A stretch of 64,000 bases of DNA, from the NCBI RefSeq assembly GCF_020535545.1, contig NZ_CP084753.1, positions 434,001-498,000 of the forward strand, given 5' to 3'. The position numbers and the translations under genes were made by a program. The notes beneath the pieces are model-generated. The model saw nothing but the letters and a program-made list of their open reading frames with translations. It did no database searches and had not been told where the DNA came from. The DNA is from Roseateles sp. XES5. Lineage in GTDB: Bacteria > Pseudomonadota > Alphaproteobacteria > Rhizobiales > Rhizobiaceae. Positions 18,623-28,146 of the stretch are shown piece after piece (the first letter of the stretch is position 1; every line of letters begins with the position of its first letter).

Positions 18623-18928
18623 TTACCGGTGACGCAGGCCGAAAAGGTAACCGATGAAGGCAGCCCCAGCGAGCGTGGCAAGCGGATTGGCCTGAATGGT
18701 CCGGCGCACTTCATCGCGCAACGATTCCGCCTTGGCGACGGCAAGGTTGCCCGTGCCCTCGGCAATCAGCCCTGCCGATTCTTTCAGGCGTGAGATTTCC
18801 GTCTTCAGCGCCTCGATCTGTTCGTTCACCGTCGCTTCCGCAGCCGCGGCACGCGCTTCCTGCGAAATGCTGTCGCCGTTTTCAACGACGCCGAGCGTGC
18901 GCTTGCCGGTGCTCTTTTCGTCAGCCAT
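18623..18928 (-). CDS. Small YqjD/ElaB-like membrane-anchored protein
   Basis: A 101-residue protein. A hydrophilic N-terminus is followed by a coiled-coil stretch (NEQIEALKTEISRLKESAG), a basic amphipathic region and one C-terminal membrane segment (ATLAGAAFIGYLFGL) with the tail RHR. The arrangement equals the ElaB/YqjD family and the protein at 16976-17299. I chose the ATG at 18928 (MADEKSTGKR), preceded by GGAGACAGGCCC; the longer frame to 19012 adds a poor sequence. An EcfG-like promoter lies about 55 bases upstream. Confidence 0.75.
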   Translation of the reverse strand: MADEKSTGKRTLGVVENGDSISQEARAAAAEATVNEQIEALKTEISRLKESAGLIAEGTGNLAVAKAESLRDEVRRTIQANPLATLAGAAFIGYLFGLRHR

Positions 18929-18980
18929 GGGCCTGTCTCCTGAATTGATGGACTTGAATGATGAGAATGGCGTGGAGAAG

Positions 18981-19005
18981 AACTTCCGCCGCGCCCGTTG
19001 GTTCC
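18981..19005 (-). promoter_or_regulatory. EcfG-type promoter candidate (minus strand)
   Basis: On the minus strand GGAAC (19005-19001) is followed after 16 bases by AGTT (18984-18981), one mismatch in the -10 from the EcfG consensus. It lies 53 bases before the start of the YqjD-like gene at 18928, in the right direction. Confidence 0.55.
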
Positions 19006-19068
19006 CGGGCATGATTCAAACTGTGATCTTTCCCGTACGGCAGGGCGGTTGACTCCTGTCGAAATTGA

Positions 19069-19083
19069 GAACAAATAAAGAAC
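19069..19083 (+). promoter_or_regulatory. LexA (SOS) box upstream of imuA
   Basis: GAAC, 7 bases, GAAC (19069-19083), the direct-repeat LexA site typical of Alphaproteobacteria (GTTC/GAAC-N7-same). It ends 30 bases before the imuA start, so LexA bound here would block the imuA-imuB-dnaE2 operon until DNA damage. Confidence 0.85.
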
Positions 19084-19113
19084 AAATATCCTCCAACAGG
19101 AGCTGCAAAGCCG

Positions 19114-19872
19114 ATGTCCGCCTCCGCCCATGCCGTTGTCGCCGACCTGCGCGAGCGCATCCGGCAGTTCGACGGCCGCGCCTTGCCCGACCGGGCGGTG
19201 TTGCCCTTCGGCGTGCCAGACATCGACGGCCGCCTGCCGGGCGGTGGGCTGGCCCTCGCCAGCCTGCACGAGATCTGCGGTGGCAGCGAGGATGCCGTGG
19301 AAGGCACGGCCGCCATGCTTTTTGCCGCCGGCATCGCCGCCCGCACCCGGGGGCAGGTGCTCTGGTGCCTGACACAGCCCGACCTCTTCGCCCCGGCGCT
19401 GGCGCAGGCGGGGCTCGCGCCGGGGCGCGTTGTCTATGTCGAAGCAGGCGACGAGAAGAGCCTGCTCCTCTGTTTCGAAGAGGGGCTCCGCCATGGCGGG
19501 CTCGGCGCCGTCGTGGCGGAGGTCACGCGTCTGTCGATGACCGCCTCGCGCCGCCTGCAGCTTGCCGCCGAGGCGGGCGGCACGCTTGGCATCGCCCTGC
19601 GCCGTCTGCCGCGCGGCAGGCCGGCGGATGTCTTTGCCCTGCCGTCCGCCGCCGTCACGCGCTGGCGGGTATCCCTGCGGCCGTCCGCGCCGCTTCCCGT
19701 GCCCGGCATCGGCCGGGCGCGGTGGCTGTTGCAACTCGTACGCTGCCGGGCCGGCGAAGCGGCGGACTTTGACGTGGAGGCATCCGATGCCGAGGGTCGT
19801 ATCGCTCTTTCTTCCGGGCTGGCCGATCGATCGCCTGCGGCGGACGCTTGGTTCCGCAGCGCCTCCGCCTGA
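19114..19872 (+). CDS. imuA: ImuA, SOS mutagenesis RecA-like protein
   Basis: A 252-residue protein, first gene of the damage-inducible mutasome. The segment LPFGVPDIDGRLPGGGLALASLHEICG resembles the start of RecA/SulA-like folds, without a clean Walker A lysine, as usual for ImuA of this group. It ends with a long hydrophilic tail that overlaps imuB by 86 bases in another frame, indicating tight coupling. ImuA acts with ImuB and DnaE2 in error-prone translesion synthesis. A LexA box lies upstream, and AACAGGAGC precedes the ATG. Confidence 0.9.
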   Translation: MSASAHAVVADLRERIRQFDGRALPDRAVLPFGVPDIDGRLPGGGLALASLHEICGGSEDAVEGTAAMLFAAGIAARTRGQVLWCLTQPDLFAPALAQAGLAPGRVVYVEAGDEKSLLLCFEEGLRHGGLGAVVAEVTRLSMTASRRLQLAAEAGGTLGIALRRLPRGRPADVFALPSAAVTRWRVSLRPSAPLPVPGIGRARWLLQLVRCRAGEAADFDVEASDAEGRIALSSGLADRSPAADAWFRSASA

Positions 19873-21310
19873 CAGGCAACTCGTTCTCGTCGGGCGCGAG
19901 GGATCGCGCCGCATCGTCACGGCTGTGAGCCGGCCGGCCGAACAGGCAGGCCTTCGCGTCGGCATGCCGCTCACCAAGGCCCATGCGCTGCGGCCCAACA
20001 TCCTGACCATGCCTGCCGATCCCGCCGCCGATGCCGCCGCGCTGCGGCGCCTTGCCCTGTGGGCCCTGCAGCACTACGCGCCGATCGTCGCCCCCGACCC
20101 GCCGGACGGCCTCGTCATCGACACGACCGGCGCCGACCACCTGCATGGCGGCGAGGCGCAGATGCTGACCGGCCTCGTCAACCGCCTCTCCGCATCCGGC
20201 ATCTTCGCCCGTGCGGCGGTGGCCGATACCTGGGGCGCGGCCCATGCCGCCGCCCGGCTCCTGGCCGACCCCGTGCGCATCCTCCCGCCCGGAGGGTCGC
20301 GGGAGGCTGTGTCGCCGCTGCCGATCCCGGGTCTGCGCATCGCGCCGGAAACCGTCACCGGCCTGCACGGGCTCGGCTTCACCACTATCGGCGATGTGCT
20401 GGCCGTACCCCGCGCACCGCTGGTGCTGCGCTTCGGCGCAGAGCTCGGCCGGCGGCTCGACCAGATGTTGGGCACGGTCGGCGAACCCGTCGATCCGCTG
20501 CGCGACCCCGAGCTTGCCACCGTGCGAAAAGTCTTCGGCGAGCCGATCGGCGCGCCTGAGACCATCGCGCGCTACGCGACAGCCCTCGTGCACGACCTCT
20601 GCCATACGCTGGAAAAACGCGGTCTCGGCGCCCGCCGGCTCGATCTCCTTTTCCACCGCGTCGACAATTCCCTGCAGGCGATCCGCGTCGGTACCGCGCA
20701 GCCGGTTCGGGATGAAAAGCGTCTTGTCCGACTGCTCTGCGACCGGATCGAGACGATCGATCCGGGCTTCGGCATCGAAATCATGGACCTGACGGCAACC
20801 CTCGCCGAACCGCTCATGCTGCAACAGGCGGTCTCTTCGCTGATTGCGGAGGAGACGGCGGACATTGCCGGCCTCGTCGACGTGATCGCCAACCGCATCG
20901 GCGCACGCCGGCTCTACCGTATCGCCCCCGTCGAAAGCGACGTGCCGGAGCGCTCGATCCAGCGCATCCCGCCACTCGCGCCGGATGACGGCGCGACCTG
21001 GCAGGGCCACTGGCCACGTCCCGCCCGCCTGCTCGCCCGCCCGGAGCCGATCGACGTCATGGCGCTCCTGCCCGACCATCCGCCCGCCTCTTTCACCTGG
21101 CGCGGCGTGCGGCGGCGCGTGCGGCACGCCGACGGGCCGGAACGCATTTTTGGCGAATGGTGGACGCGCGACGCGGAGCGTGCCGCCGTGCGCGACTATT
21201 TCCAGGTCGAGGATGAAACGGGCGCCCGTTTCTGGCTCTACCGCTCGGCGGACGAAACGCAGGCCGCAAGCGGCCTCGGCCGCTGGTTCCTGCATGGGCT
21301 CTTCGCATGA
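19787..21310 (+). CDS. imuB: ImuB, Y-family polymerase-like mutasome protein
   Basis: A 507-residue member of the Y-family DNA polymerase superfamily (UmuC/DinB fold). The N-terminal motif is VSLFLPGWPIDRLRRT, lacking the first catalytic Asp of active DinB, as expected for ImuB, which acts as a clamp-binding hub rather than a polymerase. The thumb-type region follows (LHGLGFTTIGDVLAVPRAPL). I chose the ATG at 19787 (MPRVVSLFLP); the longer frame to 19562 lies inside imuA. The last 4 bases overlap dnaE2 (ATGA). Confidence 0.92.
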   Translation: MPRVVSLFLPGWPIDRLRRTLGSAAPPPDRQLVLVGREGSRRIVTAVSRPAEQAGLRVGMPLTKAHALRPNILTMPADPAADAAALRRLALWALQHYAPIVAPDPPDGLVIDTTGADHLHGGEAQMLTGLVNRLSASGIFARAAVADTWGAAHAAARLLADPVRILPPGGSREAVSPLPIPGLRIAPETVTGLHGLGFTTIGDVLAVPRAPLVLRFGAELGRRLDQMLGTVGEPVDPLRDPELATVRKVFGEPIGAPETIARYATALVHDLCHTLEKRGLGARRLDLLFHRVDNSLQAIRVGTAQPVRDEKRLVRLLCDRIETIDPGFGIEIMDLTATLAEPLMLQQAVSSLIAEETADIAGLVDVIANRIGARRLYRIAPVESDVPERSIQRIPPLAPDDGATWQGHWPRPARLLARPEPIDVMALLPDHPPASFTWRGVRRRVRHADGPERIFGEWWTRDAERAAVRDYFQVEDETGARFWLYRSADETQAASGLGRWFLHGLFA

Positions 21311-24300
21311 AACCGCGCTACGCCGAGCTTCAGGTGACGTCCCACTTCTCCTTCCTGCGCGGAGCAAGCAGCGCGGCGGAACTCTTCGCGCAGGCAAGCG
21401 CCCTCGGCATCGATGCCCTTGCCGTCGTCGACCGCAACAGCCTCGCCGGCGTCGTCCAGGCCCACAAGGCGGCGAAGGAACTTGCCAAGGATGCGCCCCG
21501 GGTGCGCCTCGTGGTCGGCTGCCGGCTGGATCTGGTCGATGGCATGTCCCTGCTCGTCTACCCAACGGACCGCGAAGCCTATGCCCGTCTCTGTCGCCTG
21601 CTCACCATCGGCAAGAAGAGGGCCGGCAAAGGCAAGTGCCATCTCGACTGGGCGGACGTCGTGGCATGGAACGAAGGCCTCCTTGCCGTTCTGGTGCCGG
21701 ACGAGGCGAATGAGGAGACTGCCTTTCGCCTCCGCCGCGTCGCCGAAACCTTCCGCGGCCGCTGCTACCTCGCCCTCACGCTGCGCCGCCGCCCGAACGA
21801 TCCGTTGCGCCTCTTCCAGCTCTCGAACCTTGCCGCACAACACCGCGTGCCCACCGTCGTCACCAATGACGTGCTCTACCACGAGCCCGCCCGACGCATG
21901 CTGCAGGATATCGTCACCTGCATCCGCCACAGCGTGACCATCGACAATGCCGGCTTCCTGCGCGAGCGCCACGCCGATCGCTACCTGAAGCCGCCGGAAG
22001 AAATGCACCGCCTCTTTTCCCGCTACCCGCAAGCGCTCGCCCGCACGATGGAGATCGTGGAGCGTTGCCAATTCTCGCTGGACGAACTGAAATACCAATA
22101 TCCCGACGAGAAGGAATATACCCACCTCACGCCACAGGAGGCGCTTGAGAAATACACCTGGGAGGGGGCGGCACACTTCTATCCCGACGGCATTCCGGAG
22201 AAGGTGCGCGGCAAGCTCATTCATGAACTCAACCTCATCGCGCGGATGAATTATGCCCCGTATTTCCTCACGGTGCGGTCCATCGTGAAATATGCGCGGT
22301 CCATCGATATCCTGTGCCAGGGCAGGGGATCGGCCGCCAACAGCGCCGTCTGCTATGTCCTCGGCATCACCGCCATCAATCCCATGGTCAACGGCCTTCT
22401 CTTCGAGCGTTTCGTCTCAGAGCAGCGCGGCGAGCCGCCGGATATCGACGTGGACTTCGAGCACGAACGCCGGGAAGAAGTGATCCAATGGATCTACGAC
22501 ACCTATGGAAAGGACCGGTCCGCGCTCTGCGCCACCGTCATCCGCTACCGTTCGCGTGCCGCCATGCGCGATGTCGGACGGGCGCTCGGCATGCCGGAGG
22601 ACATGCTGAAGTCCCTGTCCTCTCAGGTCTGGGGCTGGTCCAACGAGTTGCCGCAAAGCCATGCCGTCGAAGCCGGCTTCAATGTCGACGACCGCCGCAT
22701 CAAGCTGCTGTTCGAACTTGCCCGCCAGTTGATCGACCGGCCCCGACACCTCTCGCAACATCCGGGCGGCTTCGTGCTCACCCAGGGGCCGCTGGACCGC
22801 CTGGTGCCCATCGAGAACGCGGCCATGGCGGACCGCACCGTGATCGAGTGGGACAAGGACGATCTGGACTCGGTCGGGCTGATGAAGGTGGATGTGCTGG
22901 CCCTGGGCATGCTGAGCTGCCTGCAGCGCTGCTTCGATTTCTACCGCCAATGGCGTGGCAAGGACTACGAGCTGGCCAGCATCCCCGAGGGTGACGTGCC
23001 GACCTACGACATGATCTGCAAGGCCGACACCGTGGGCGTGTTCCAGATCGAGAGCCGCGCCCAGATGTCCATGCTGCCGCGCCTGCAGCCGCGCAACTAT
23101 TACGACCTGGTGGTCGAGGTGGCGATCGTGCGGCCCGGGCCCATCGAGGGCGGCATGGTCCACCCCTATCTGCGGCGGCGGCAGGAATTGGAGGACGTAG
23201 ACTATCCCAGCCCCGCCTTTCGGAATGTTCTGGAGCGGACGCTTGGCGTTCCCCTTTTTCAGGAGCAAGCCATGCAGGTGGCCATCGACTGCGCCGGGTT
23301 TTCTGCCGGCAAAGCAGATGAACTGCGACGTGCCATGGCCACCTTCAAACAGACCGGAGGCGTCGACAAGTTCCGCACGGAGCTGGTTGATGGCATGGTC
23401 GACAACAACTACCCCCGGGAATTCGCCGAACGCATATGCCGCCAGCTCGAAGGGTTCGGCTCCTACGGCTTTCCGGAAAGCCATGCATACAGTTTCGCCA
23501 TCATCGCCTATGCCTCGGCCTGGATGAAATGCCACCATCCAGACATCTTCTGCGCTGCCCTTCTCAATTCCCAGCCGATGGGCTTTTACGCCCCGGCGCA
23601 GATCGTGCGTGATGCGCGCGATCACGGCGTGGAAGTGCGGCCGGTCTGTATCAACCAAAGCCGCTGGGACTGCACGCTGGAGCCGACGCAAGAGGCGGGG
23701 CGTTTTGCCGTCCGGCTGGGACTGCGAATGGTGAAGGGGCTCGACAACAAGAAAACCGCCGCCTGTATTCAAAACCGGGAGCAGGACGCCTTCGCCTCGG
23801 TCGACGATTTCTGGCGTCGCTCGGGCCTGCCGGCCGACGATCTGGTCCGCCTCGCCGAGGCCGATGCCTTCCTGCCGTCGCTCGGCCTTTCCCGCCGCGA
23901 GGCGCTCTGGGCGATCCGGGGCCTCAGGGACGAGCCATTGCCGCTCTTTTCCGCGGCGGCCGAGCGGGAGGCGGCAGTCATCCCTGAACTGAACGAGCCG
24001 GCAGTGGCGCTACGCCCCATGGCGACGGGCGGCGAGGTGGTGGCGGATTACGGCCATGTCGGACTGACGCTGCGGGCCCATCCGGTGAGCTTCCTGCGTG
24101 AAAGCCTCACGCACCGGCGCTATCTCAGCTGCGCCGCGGCGACACGGCTCAAGGATCGCCAGAAGGTCGAGACGGCCGGCATCGTGCTGGTGCGCCAGCA
24201 ACCCGGCTCGGCCAAGGGCGTCATCTTCGTCACCATCGAGGACGAGACGGGCATCGCCAACCTCGTCGTCTGGCGCAAGGTATTTCTTGCCTACCGGCCC

Positions 24301-24495
24301 ATCGTGATGGGCGCGCCGATGATCGGCATGAAAGGCTATGTGCAGCGGGAGGGCGAGGTGGTGCATCTCGTCGTGCAGCAGCTTACCGATCTCTCCACGG
24401 ATTTTGCCACCATCGCCCGGCGCGGCGGTGTCGCCGGGCAGGAAGAGGTGGGCGAGACGCGGGCGATCCGCGTCCTCTCCCGCGACTTCCACTAA
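21307..24495 (+). CDS. dnaE2: Error-prone DNA polymerase III alpha subunit DnaE2 (ImuC)
   Basis: A 1062-residue C-family polymerase of normal DnaE2 length. The N-terminal PHP domain starts YAELQVTSHFSFLRGASS. The polymerase core is visible: GRGSAANSAVCYVLGI (near 340) and PPDIDVDFEHERREE (near 380) carry the catalytic acids, and the C-terminal OB fold includes GIVLVRQQPGSAKGVIFVTIEDETG. It is the catalytic member of the imuA-imuB-dnaE2 cassette. The stretch around 22780-23200 uses mostly CTG and GTG for Leu and Val, unlike the flanks, hinting at a recombined segment. Confidence 0.95.
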   Translation: MKPRYAELQVTSHFSFLRGASSAAELFAQASALGIDALAVVDRNSLAGVVQAHKAAKELAKDAPRVRLVVGCRLDLVDGMSLLVYPTDREAYARLCRLLTIGKKRAGKGKCHLDWADVVAWNEGLLAVLVPDEANEETAFRLRRVAETFRGRCYLALTLRRRPNDPLRLFQLSNLAAQHRVPTVVTNDVLYHEPARRMLQDIVTCIRHSVTIDNAGFLRERHADRYLKPPEEMHRLFSRYPQALARTMEIVERCQFSLDELKYQYPDEKEYTHLTPQEALEKYTWEGAAHFYPDGIPEKVRGKLIHELNLIARMNYAPYFLTVRSIVKYARSIDILCQGRGSAANSAVCYVLGITAINPMVNGLLFERFVSEQRGEPPDIDVDFEHERREEVIQWIYDTYGKDRSALCATVIRYRSRAAMRDVGRALGMPEDMLKSLSSQVWGWSNELPQSHAVEAGFNVDDRRIKLLFELARQLIDRPRHLSQHPGGFVLTQGPLDRLVPIENAAMADRTVIEWDKDDLDSVGLMKVDVLALGMLSCLQRCFDFYRQWRGKDYELASIPEGDVPTYDMICKADTVGVFQIESRAQMSMLPRLQPRNYYDLVVEVAIVRPGPIEGGMVHPYLRRRQELEDVDYPSPAFRNVLERTLGVPLFQEQAMQVAIDCAGFSAGKADELRRAMATFKQTGGVDKFRTELVDGMVDNNYPREFAERICRQLEGFGSYGFPESHAYSFAIIAYASAWMKCHHPDIFCAALLNSQPMGFYAPAQIVRDARDHGVEVRPVCINQSRWDCTLEPTQEAGRFAVRLGLRMVKGLDNKKTAACIQNREQDAFASVDDFWRRSGLPADDLVRLAEADAFLPSLGLSRREALWAIRGLRDEPLPLFSAAAEREAAVIPELNEPAVALRPMATGGEVVADYGHVGLTLRAHPVSFLRESLTHRRYLSCAAATRLKDRQKVETAGIVLVRQQPGSAKGVIFVTIEDETGIANLVVWRKVFLAYRPIVMGAPMIGMKGYVQREGEVVHLVVQQLTDLSTDFATIARRGGVAGQEEVGETRAIRVLSRDFH

Positions 24496-24500
24496 CCCGT

Positions 24501-26501
24501 TTACATGAAATCGCGCGGGATCGCCTTCTCGAAGGATTTCTCGAAGATCTGCGTCTCGCCCTCGAAGGCGCGCACATTGGCGGCGATCAGCCAGTCCGTC
24601 GCCGTGCAGGCTATGGTCGCGGTCGAAACCGTGCGCACGAACCAGCCGGGCCGCTGCATGTCGCAGGTCCAGACGGACGTGCCGGTCATCGATAGCGGGT
24701 CGTTTTCCGCAATCGACCACAATTCGTCGCGCACCTGCCGTGTCGCGAGCCCCGTTCCGGGGTGTTCGTAAAGGCCGGTATCCTCGTAGATCGTGTATTC
24801 CGTCAGTCCGTTCGTCAGGTCCCGCTCCACGCCACGGGCAGTCTCGGCCGGGGCAAGCTCGGTATATTTCGGCAGCGGATCGGTGTTTTCCGGCTCAGGC
24901 AGGGAAACGACCCGGTGCGCCCCGAGCTTCGGCAGGGAAAGACCAAGCGAGGCGAGGTCCACCGTCACGCCGGCGTCCACCGGCGGCGGCAGCACCATCG
25001 GCCAATAGGATGTCGAAAGCGACAGACGGATGCGATGCCCGGCGCGGAAGCGGTAGCCCATCGCATCGAGCACGAGGCGGATGCGGGTTCTTTCGCCTTT
25101 CGGCATCGCCCTGGGCTCGGCGTTGCCGTCGCGATGCGCAAGATTGAGGACACCGAAGGTCACACGTGTCGCCGTGCCGTCAGGATGGATATCGACGAGA
25201 CGGGCGCAGAGATTGCCGATGTCCGCCTCGGTGGAGAGGTCCAGCTCCAGCACCGGTTGGCCAAGGAAGTCTTGGGGCTCTGCGAGCGGCGGCGTCTCGA
25301 TGACGAGCGATCCGGCATCGTCGAGACGCTGGTCGAGCGCCATTTCCGCATCCGGCTTCAAGGTGAACCATTCACCGGCCATGGTGCCGGTATCGAGCGG
25401 CGAACGGAGATAACGGTCGTTCGCCGCGGCACCGGCCACCGGAAGGCCCGGTGCGAGCATGCCGGACGCGCCGACATGGAAGGCCGCCATCTCGGGAGTC
25501 TCCCAGCGCTCCTTGGCGATCCAGAAGCCGGGATCGGCTTCCCGCCGGAGGGCAGGGCGCGCGGCATCCTGGATATAGGCGCGCACCTGCGGAGCCTTGT
25601 CCGCGCCGTTCTCCTCGCCGCGCAGCCAGCGGTTCCACCAGGCGATGGCCTCCGCGTGGAAATCCATGCGCGGCTTCGGCCAGGCGAAGTGCGGGTATTT
25701 ATGGACCCACGGGCCGATCAGCGCCTTGGCTTTGTCGCCCAGCCCTTCGACAGCCTTCAGCGGCGTGCTGCGATAGCCGTCCGCCCAGCCCGCAATGACG
25801 AGGGCGGGCACGGGGAAGCCGGCAAAGTCTTCCGAGATCGAACCATGTTTCCAGAAGGCGTCGCGGCGCTGGTGTTGCAGCCACTCCTCCAGGAAGAAGG
25901 GCTCCTTCTCCAGCCGTTCCAGCCACATGGCCTTCCAGCGGTCGCCGACGATTTCCGGATCGGGCGAGCGGGACTGGTAGGCGAGCATGGTCGCGGCCCA
26001 GGAAAGCTGGGCGGAAAGATGCGTGCCATTCTTGTAGTGGATGTCGTCGTTGTAGCGGTCGACGGTGGAGGCGATGGAGATGACGGCCTTCAATGCCGGC
26101 GGTTTGAGGCTGGCGACCTGAAGGCAGTTGAAGCCGCCCCAGGAGATGCCCATCATGCCGACAGACCCGTTCGACCAGGGCTGGGCGGCGATCCAGGCAA
26201 CGAGCTCACAAGCGTTCGCCAGTTCCAGCGGCGTATATTCACCGTCGATGACGCCATCGGATTCGCCCGAACCGCGGATATCGACACGCACCCCGGCAAT
26301 GCCGGCGGCGGCGAAGACGGGATAGGTCGATTCGTCGCGCGGGCTTGTCCCGTCGCGCTTGCGATAGGGCAGGAATTCGAAGACGGCGGGCACGGGATCG
26401 CTCTCCGCGCCATCGGGCATCCAGATGCGGGCGGCGAGCCGCGTGCCGTCGGCAAGGGTGATCCATTCGTTCTCGATGACGGTGAAGGCGCGCGATATCA
26501 T
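24501..26501 (-). CDS. CocE/NonD family X-prolyl-type hydrolase
   Basis: A 666-residue serine hydrolase. The N-terminal alpha/beta-hydrolase domain carries the nucleophile in GMMGISWGGFNCLQ (Ser near 133) and the VDIRGSGESDG segment typical of CocE and X-Pro dipeptidyl-peptidases; the C-terminal half is the jelly-roll XPDC domain (GHRIRLSLSTSYWPM). There is no signal peptide. I chose the ATG at 26501 (MISRAFTVIENEW), preceded by AGAGGA; the frame is open far upstream but does not resemble coding sequence there. It converges on dnaE2 with 5 bases between. Substrate unknown: ester, acyl-amide or peptide. Confidence 0.88.
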   Translation of the reverse strand: MISRAFTVIENEWITLADGTRLAARIWMPDGAESDPVPAVFEFLPYRKRDGTSPRDESTYPVFAAAGIAGVRVDIRGSGESDGVIDGEYTPLELANACELVAWIAAQPWSNGSVGMMGISWGGFNCLQVASLKPPALKAVISIASTVDRYNDDIHYKNGTHLSAQLSWAATMLAYQSRSPDPEIVGDRWKAMWLERLEKEPFFLEEWLQHQRRDAFWKHGSISEDFAGFPVPALVIAGWADGYRSTPLKAVEGLGDKAKALIGPWVHKYPHFAWPKPRMDFHAEAIAWWNRWLRGEENGADKAPQVRAYIQDAARPALRREADPGFWIAKERWETPEMAAFHVGASGMLAPGLPVAGAAANDRYLRSPLDTGTMAGEWFTLKPDAEMALDQRLDDAGSLVIETPPLAEPQDFLGQPVLELDLSTEADIGNLCARLVDIHPDGTATRVTFGVLNLAHRDGNAEPRAMPKGERTRIRLVLDAMGYRFRAGHRIRLSLSTSYWPMVLPPPVDAGVTVDLASLGLSLPKLGAHRVVSLPEPENTDPLPKYTELAPAETARGVERDLTNGLTEYTIYEDTGLYEHPGTGLATRQVRDELWSIAENDPLSMTGTSVWTCDMQRPGWFVRTVSTATIACTATDWLIAANVRAFEGETQIFEKSFEKAIPRDFM

Positions 26502-26645
26502 GGGCAATCCTCTTCTCTCCTCTTTATGGCCGGGGCCTGTTGGGTGGGCAATAGGCCGGTTTTGACCTTCCATGTCGCTTTTGCCCTCGGCTTGCCCGTG
26601 CCGGAAAACTCGCCTACGAAACAGGATGGGAGAGGGAGGGGCGTC

Positions 26646-28082
26646 ATGCAGGATCACGAAGACACGGGACGGGCGGACGACCCGCAACGGGCCTACAAGG
26701 TGCTCATCGCCGACCTCGTCGGCCTTCGTTTCGGCGCGGACGGTGAACCGGATCCGAGCGAGGTTCGCGCCCATGTCGCGGCAAGGGGCGGCATCTTCCA
26801 CGAGGGCGGTTACCAGCGCGAAGACCTGCCGCCGGGCCTTCATTTCTTCTACCAGCCGGATCTCAGCGCCGAGGCCGAGATCATCGCGCAGACGGCCGAC
26901 GGGCGCTACGACGCGTTGATCGCCGCGGCGACCTTCATTCCCAAACAGGCGGTCTTTCCGCTCGGCGGCGTACGCATCGGCGCGGGCACGGGCAATATGG
27001 GCTCGGCCTCCTGGGGCGGCGGCAACGGCGAGGGCGGCGTGGCGCCGCTGATGAACACGCCCGGCATCAACAGCCGCGCGACGGCGCAAATGGCCATGAA
27101 AGCGCTCCTGAAGGTGACGCCCGATCTGCCGGTCGATCTGCTGCATGAGCGGGTGGCAGCCGGCGATTTCGATACGGGGCGGGACCTGAGGCTCTATCCG
27201 ACCGCCAAGCTGGAAGGACAGCGCATGGCCGTGCTCGGCTACGGCAATATCGGCCGGGAGGTGGCGAGGCTCGCCCGCGCCTTCGGCATGGATGTCGTCG
27301 TCTATGCCCGCCCGCAGCACCGGCAATGGATCGAGGCGGAAGGCTTCGGCTATGCGCCAAGCCCCGCGGAGGCGGCGGACGGGGCGGATGCGCTCTCCGT
27401 CCATATCGGCCTCGGCCGGTTGGACGAAGCGACGCGCCGCTATGCCAATGCGGGTCTCGTCGGTGAGACCGTGCTGTCGGCGATGAACCGCGGCGCCGTC
27501 CTCGTCAACTACGACCGGGGCGAGGTGGTGGATACGCTCGCGCTCGACCGGGCGCTCGCTTCCGGCCAGGTACGCCACGCGGCCATCGACGCCGATCTTT
27601 TCAAGAGCGCGTCCAGCGGCACGCTCAGCGGCCCCATGCTGCCCTATCTGAAGCTTGCCGAGCGGCACGCCGGAAAACTGGAGCTCCTACCCCATGCCGC
27701 CGCGGATACGGATCACCCCTCGCGCGTCGCCGGCGCCTGCCAGGCCATCGACCAGATCATAGACGTCATCCGTCACCGCCGCGTCGTCAACCTGAGGGGC
27801 GAATTGCCGGAAGGCTATATCGACGGCGGTGCGATGGTGCCGCGCGGCATCGGGCGCGTCACGACGGCAACGCTTGCCGCGGCTGCGATCGATCCGGCCT
27901 TTGCCGAACTGCACGATCTTTCCCGCGAGATCGCCGATACGCTGGAGGCCATCGTGGAAGCGGTGGAGGAGGGCATGACGCACCAGCCGGCAAAAGGCGA
28001 TGTCGCCTCGCTGACGCATCTCCTGCTGCGCCAGCGCCGCCTTCTCGAAGCGCTGGGACTGGACGGGCCGGCGGAAGCCTGA
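26646..28082 (+). CDS. D-isomer specific 2-hydroxyacid dehydrogenase family protein (PGDH-like)
   Basis: A 478-residue NAD-dependent dehydrogenase of the D-2-hydroxyacid family. The Rossmann motif is VLGYGNIGREVARLARAFGM near residues 197-216, followed by an Asp-less VYARP; the substrate Arg region is VLVNYDRGEVVDTLALDRAL; the late LLPHAAADTDHPS carries the catalytic His. A C-terminal helical extension of about 100 residues is longer than in simple dehydrogenases and is not the usual ACT domain. The ATG follows GGGAGAGGGAGGGG. The true substrate is unknown; phosphoglycerate is only one possibility. Confidence 0.8.
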   Translation: MQDHEDTGRADDPQRAYKVLIADLVGLRFGADGEPDPSEVRAHVAARGGIFHEGGYQREDLPPGLHFFYQPDLSAEAEIIAQTADGRYDALIAAATFIPKQAVFPLGGVRIGAGTGNMGSASWGGGNGEGGVAPLMNTPGINSRATAQMAMKALLKVTPDLPVDLLHERVAAGDFDTGRDLRLYPTAKLEGQRMAVLGYGNIGREVARLARAFGMDVVVYARPQHRQWIEAEGFGYAPSPAEAADGADALSVHIGLGRLDEATRRYANAGLVGETVLSAMNRGAVLVNYDRGEVVDTLALDRALASGQVRHAAIDADLFKSASSGTLSGPMLPYLKLAERHAGKLELLPHAAADTDHPSRVAGACQAIDQIIDVIRHRRVVNLRGELPEGYIDGGAMVPRGIGRVTTATLAAAAIDPAFAELHDLSREIADTLEAIVEAVEEGMTHQPAKGDVASLTHLLLRQRRLLEALGLDGPAEA

Positions 28083-28086
28083 GAAG

Positions 28087-28112
28087 GGAACTTTTCCGTT
28101 CCAAGCCCAGTT
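28087..28112 (+). promoter_or_regulatory. EcfG-like promoter candidate
   Basis: GGAAC (28087-28091), 17 bases, AGTT (28109-28112), one mismatch to the EcfG -10. It lies 34 bases before the small membrane-protein gene at 28147. Overlapping short repeats (GGAAC/GTTCC) make the match less specific than the one at 16923. Confidence 0.4.
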
Positions 28113-28146
28113 CCTTCCCTGAGACGAACTTCAGGGAGTGCAGACC

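Noticed and set aside
24762..26645. Upstream extension of the hydroxyacid dehydrogenase frame
   Set aside because: Antisense to the CocE/NonD hydrolase; the real start at 26646 has a strong ribosome site.
26502..27668. Upstream extension of the CocE/NonD hydrolase frame on the minus strand
   Set aside because: It is antisense to the dehydrogenase and shows no domain; the ATG at 26501 fits the family start.
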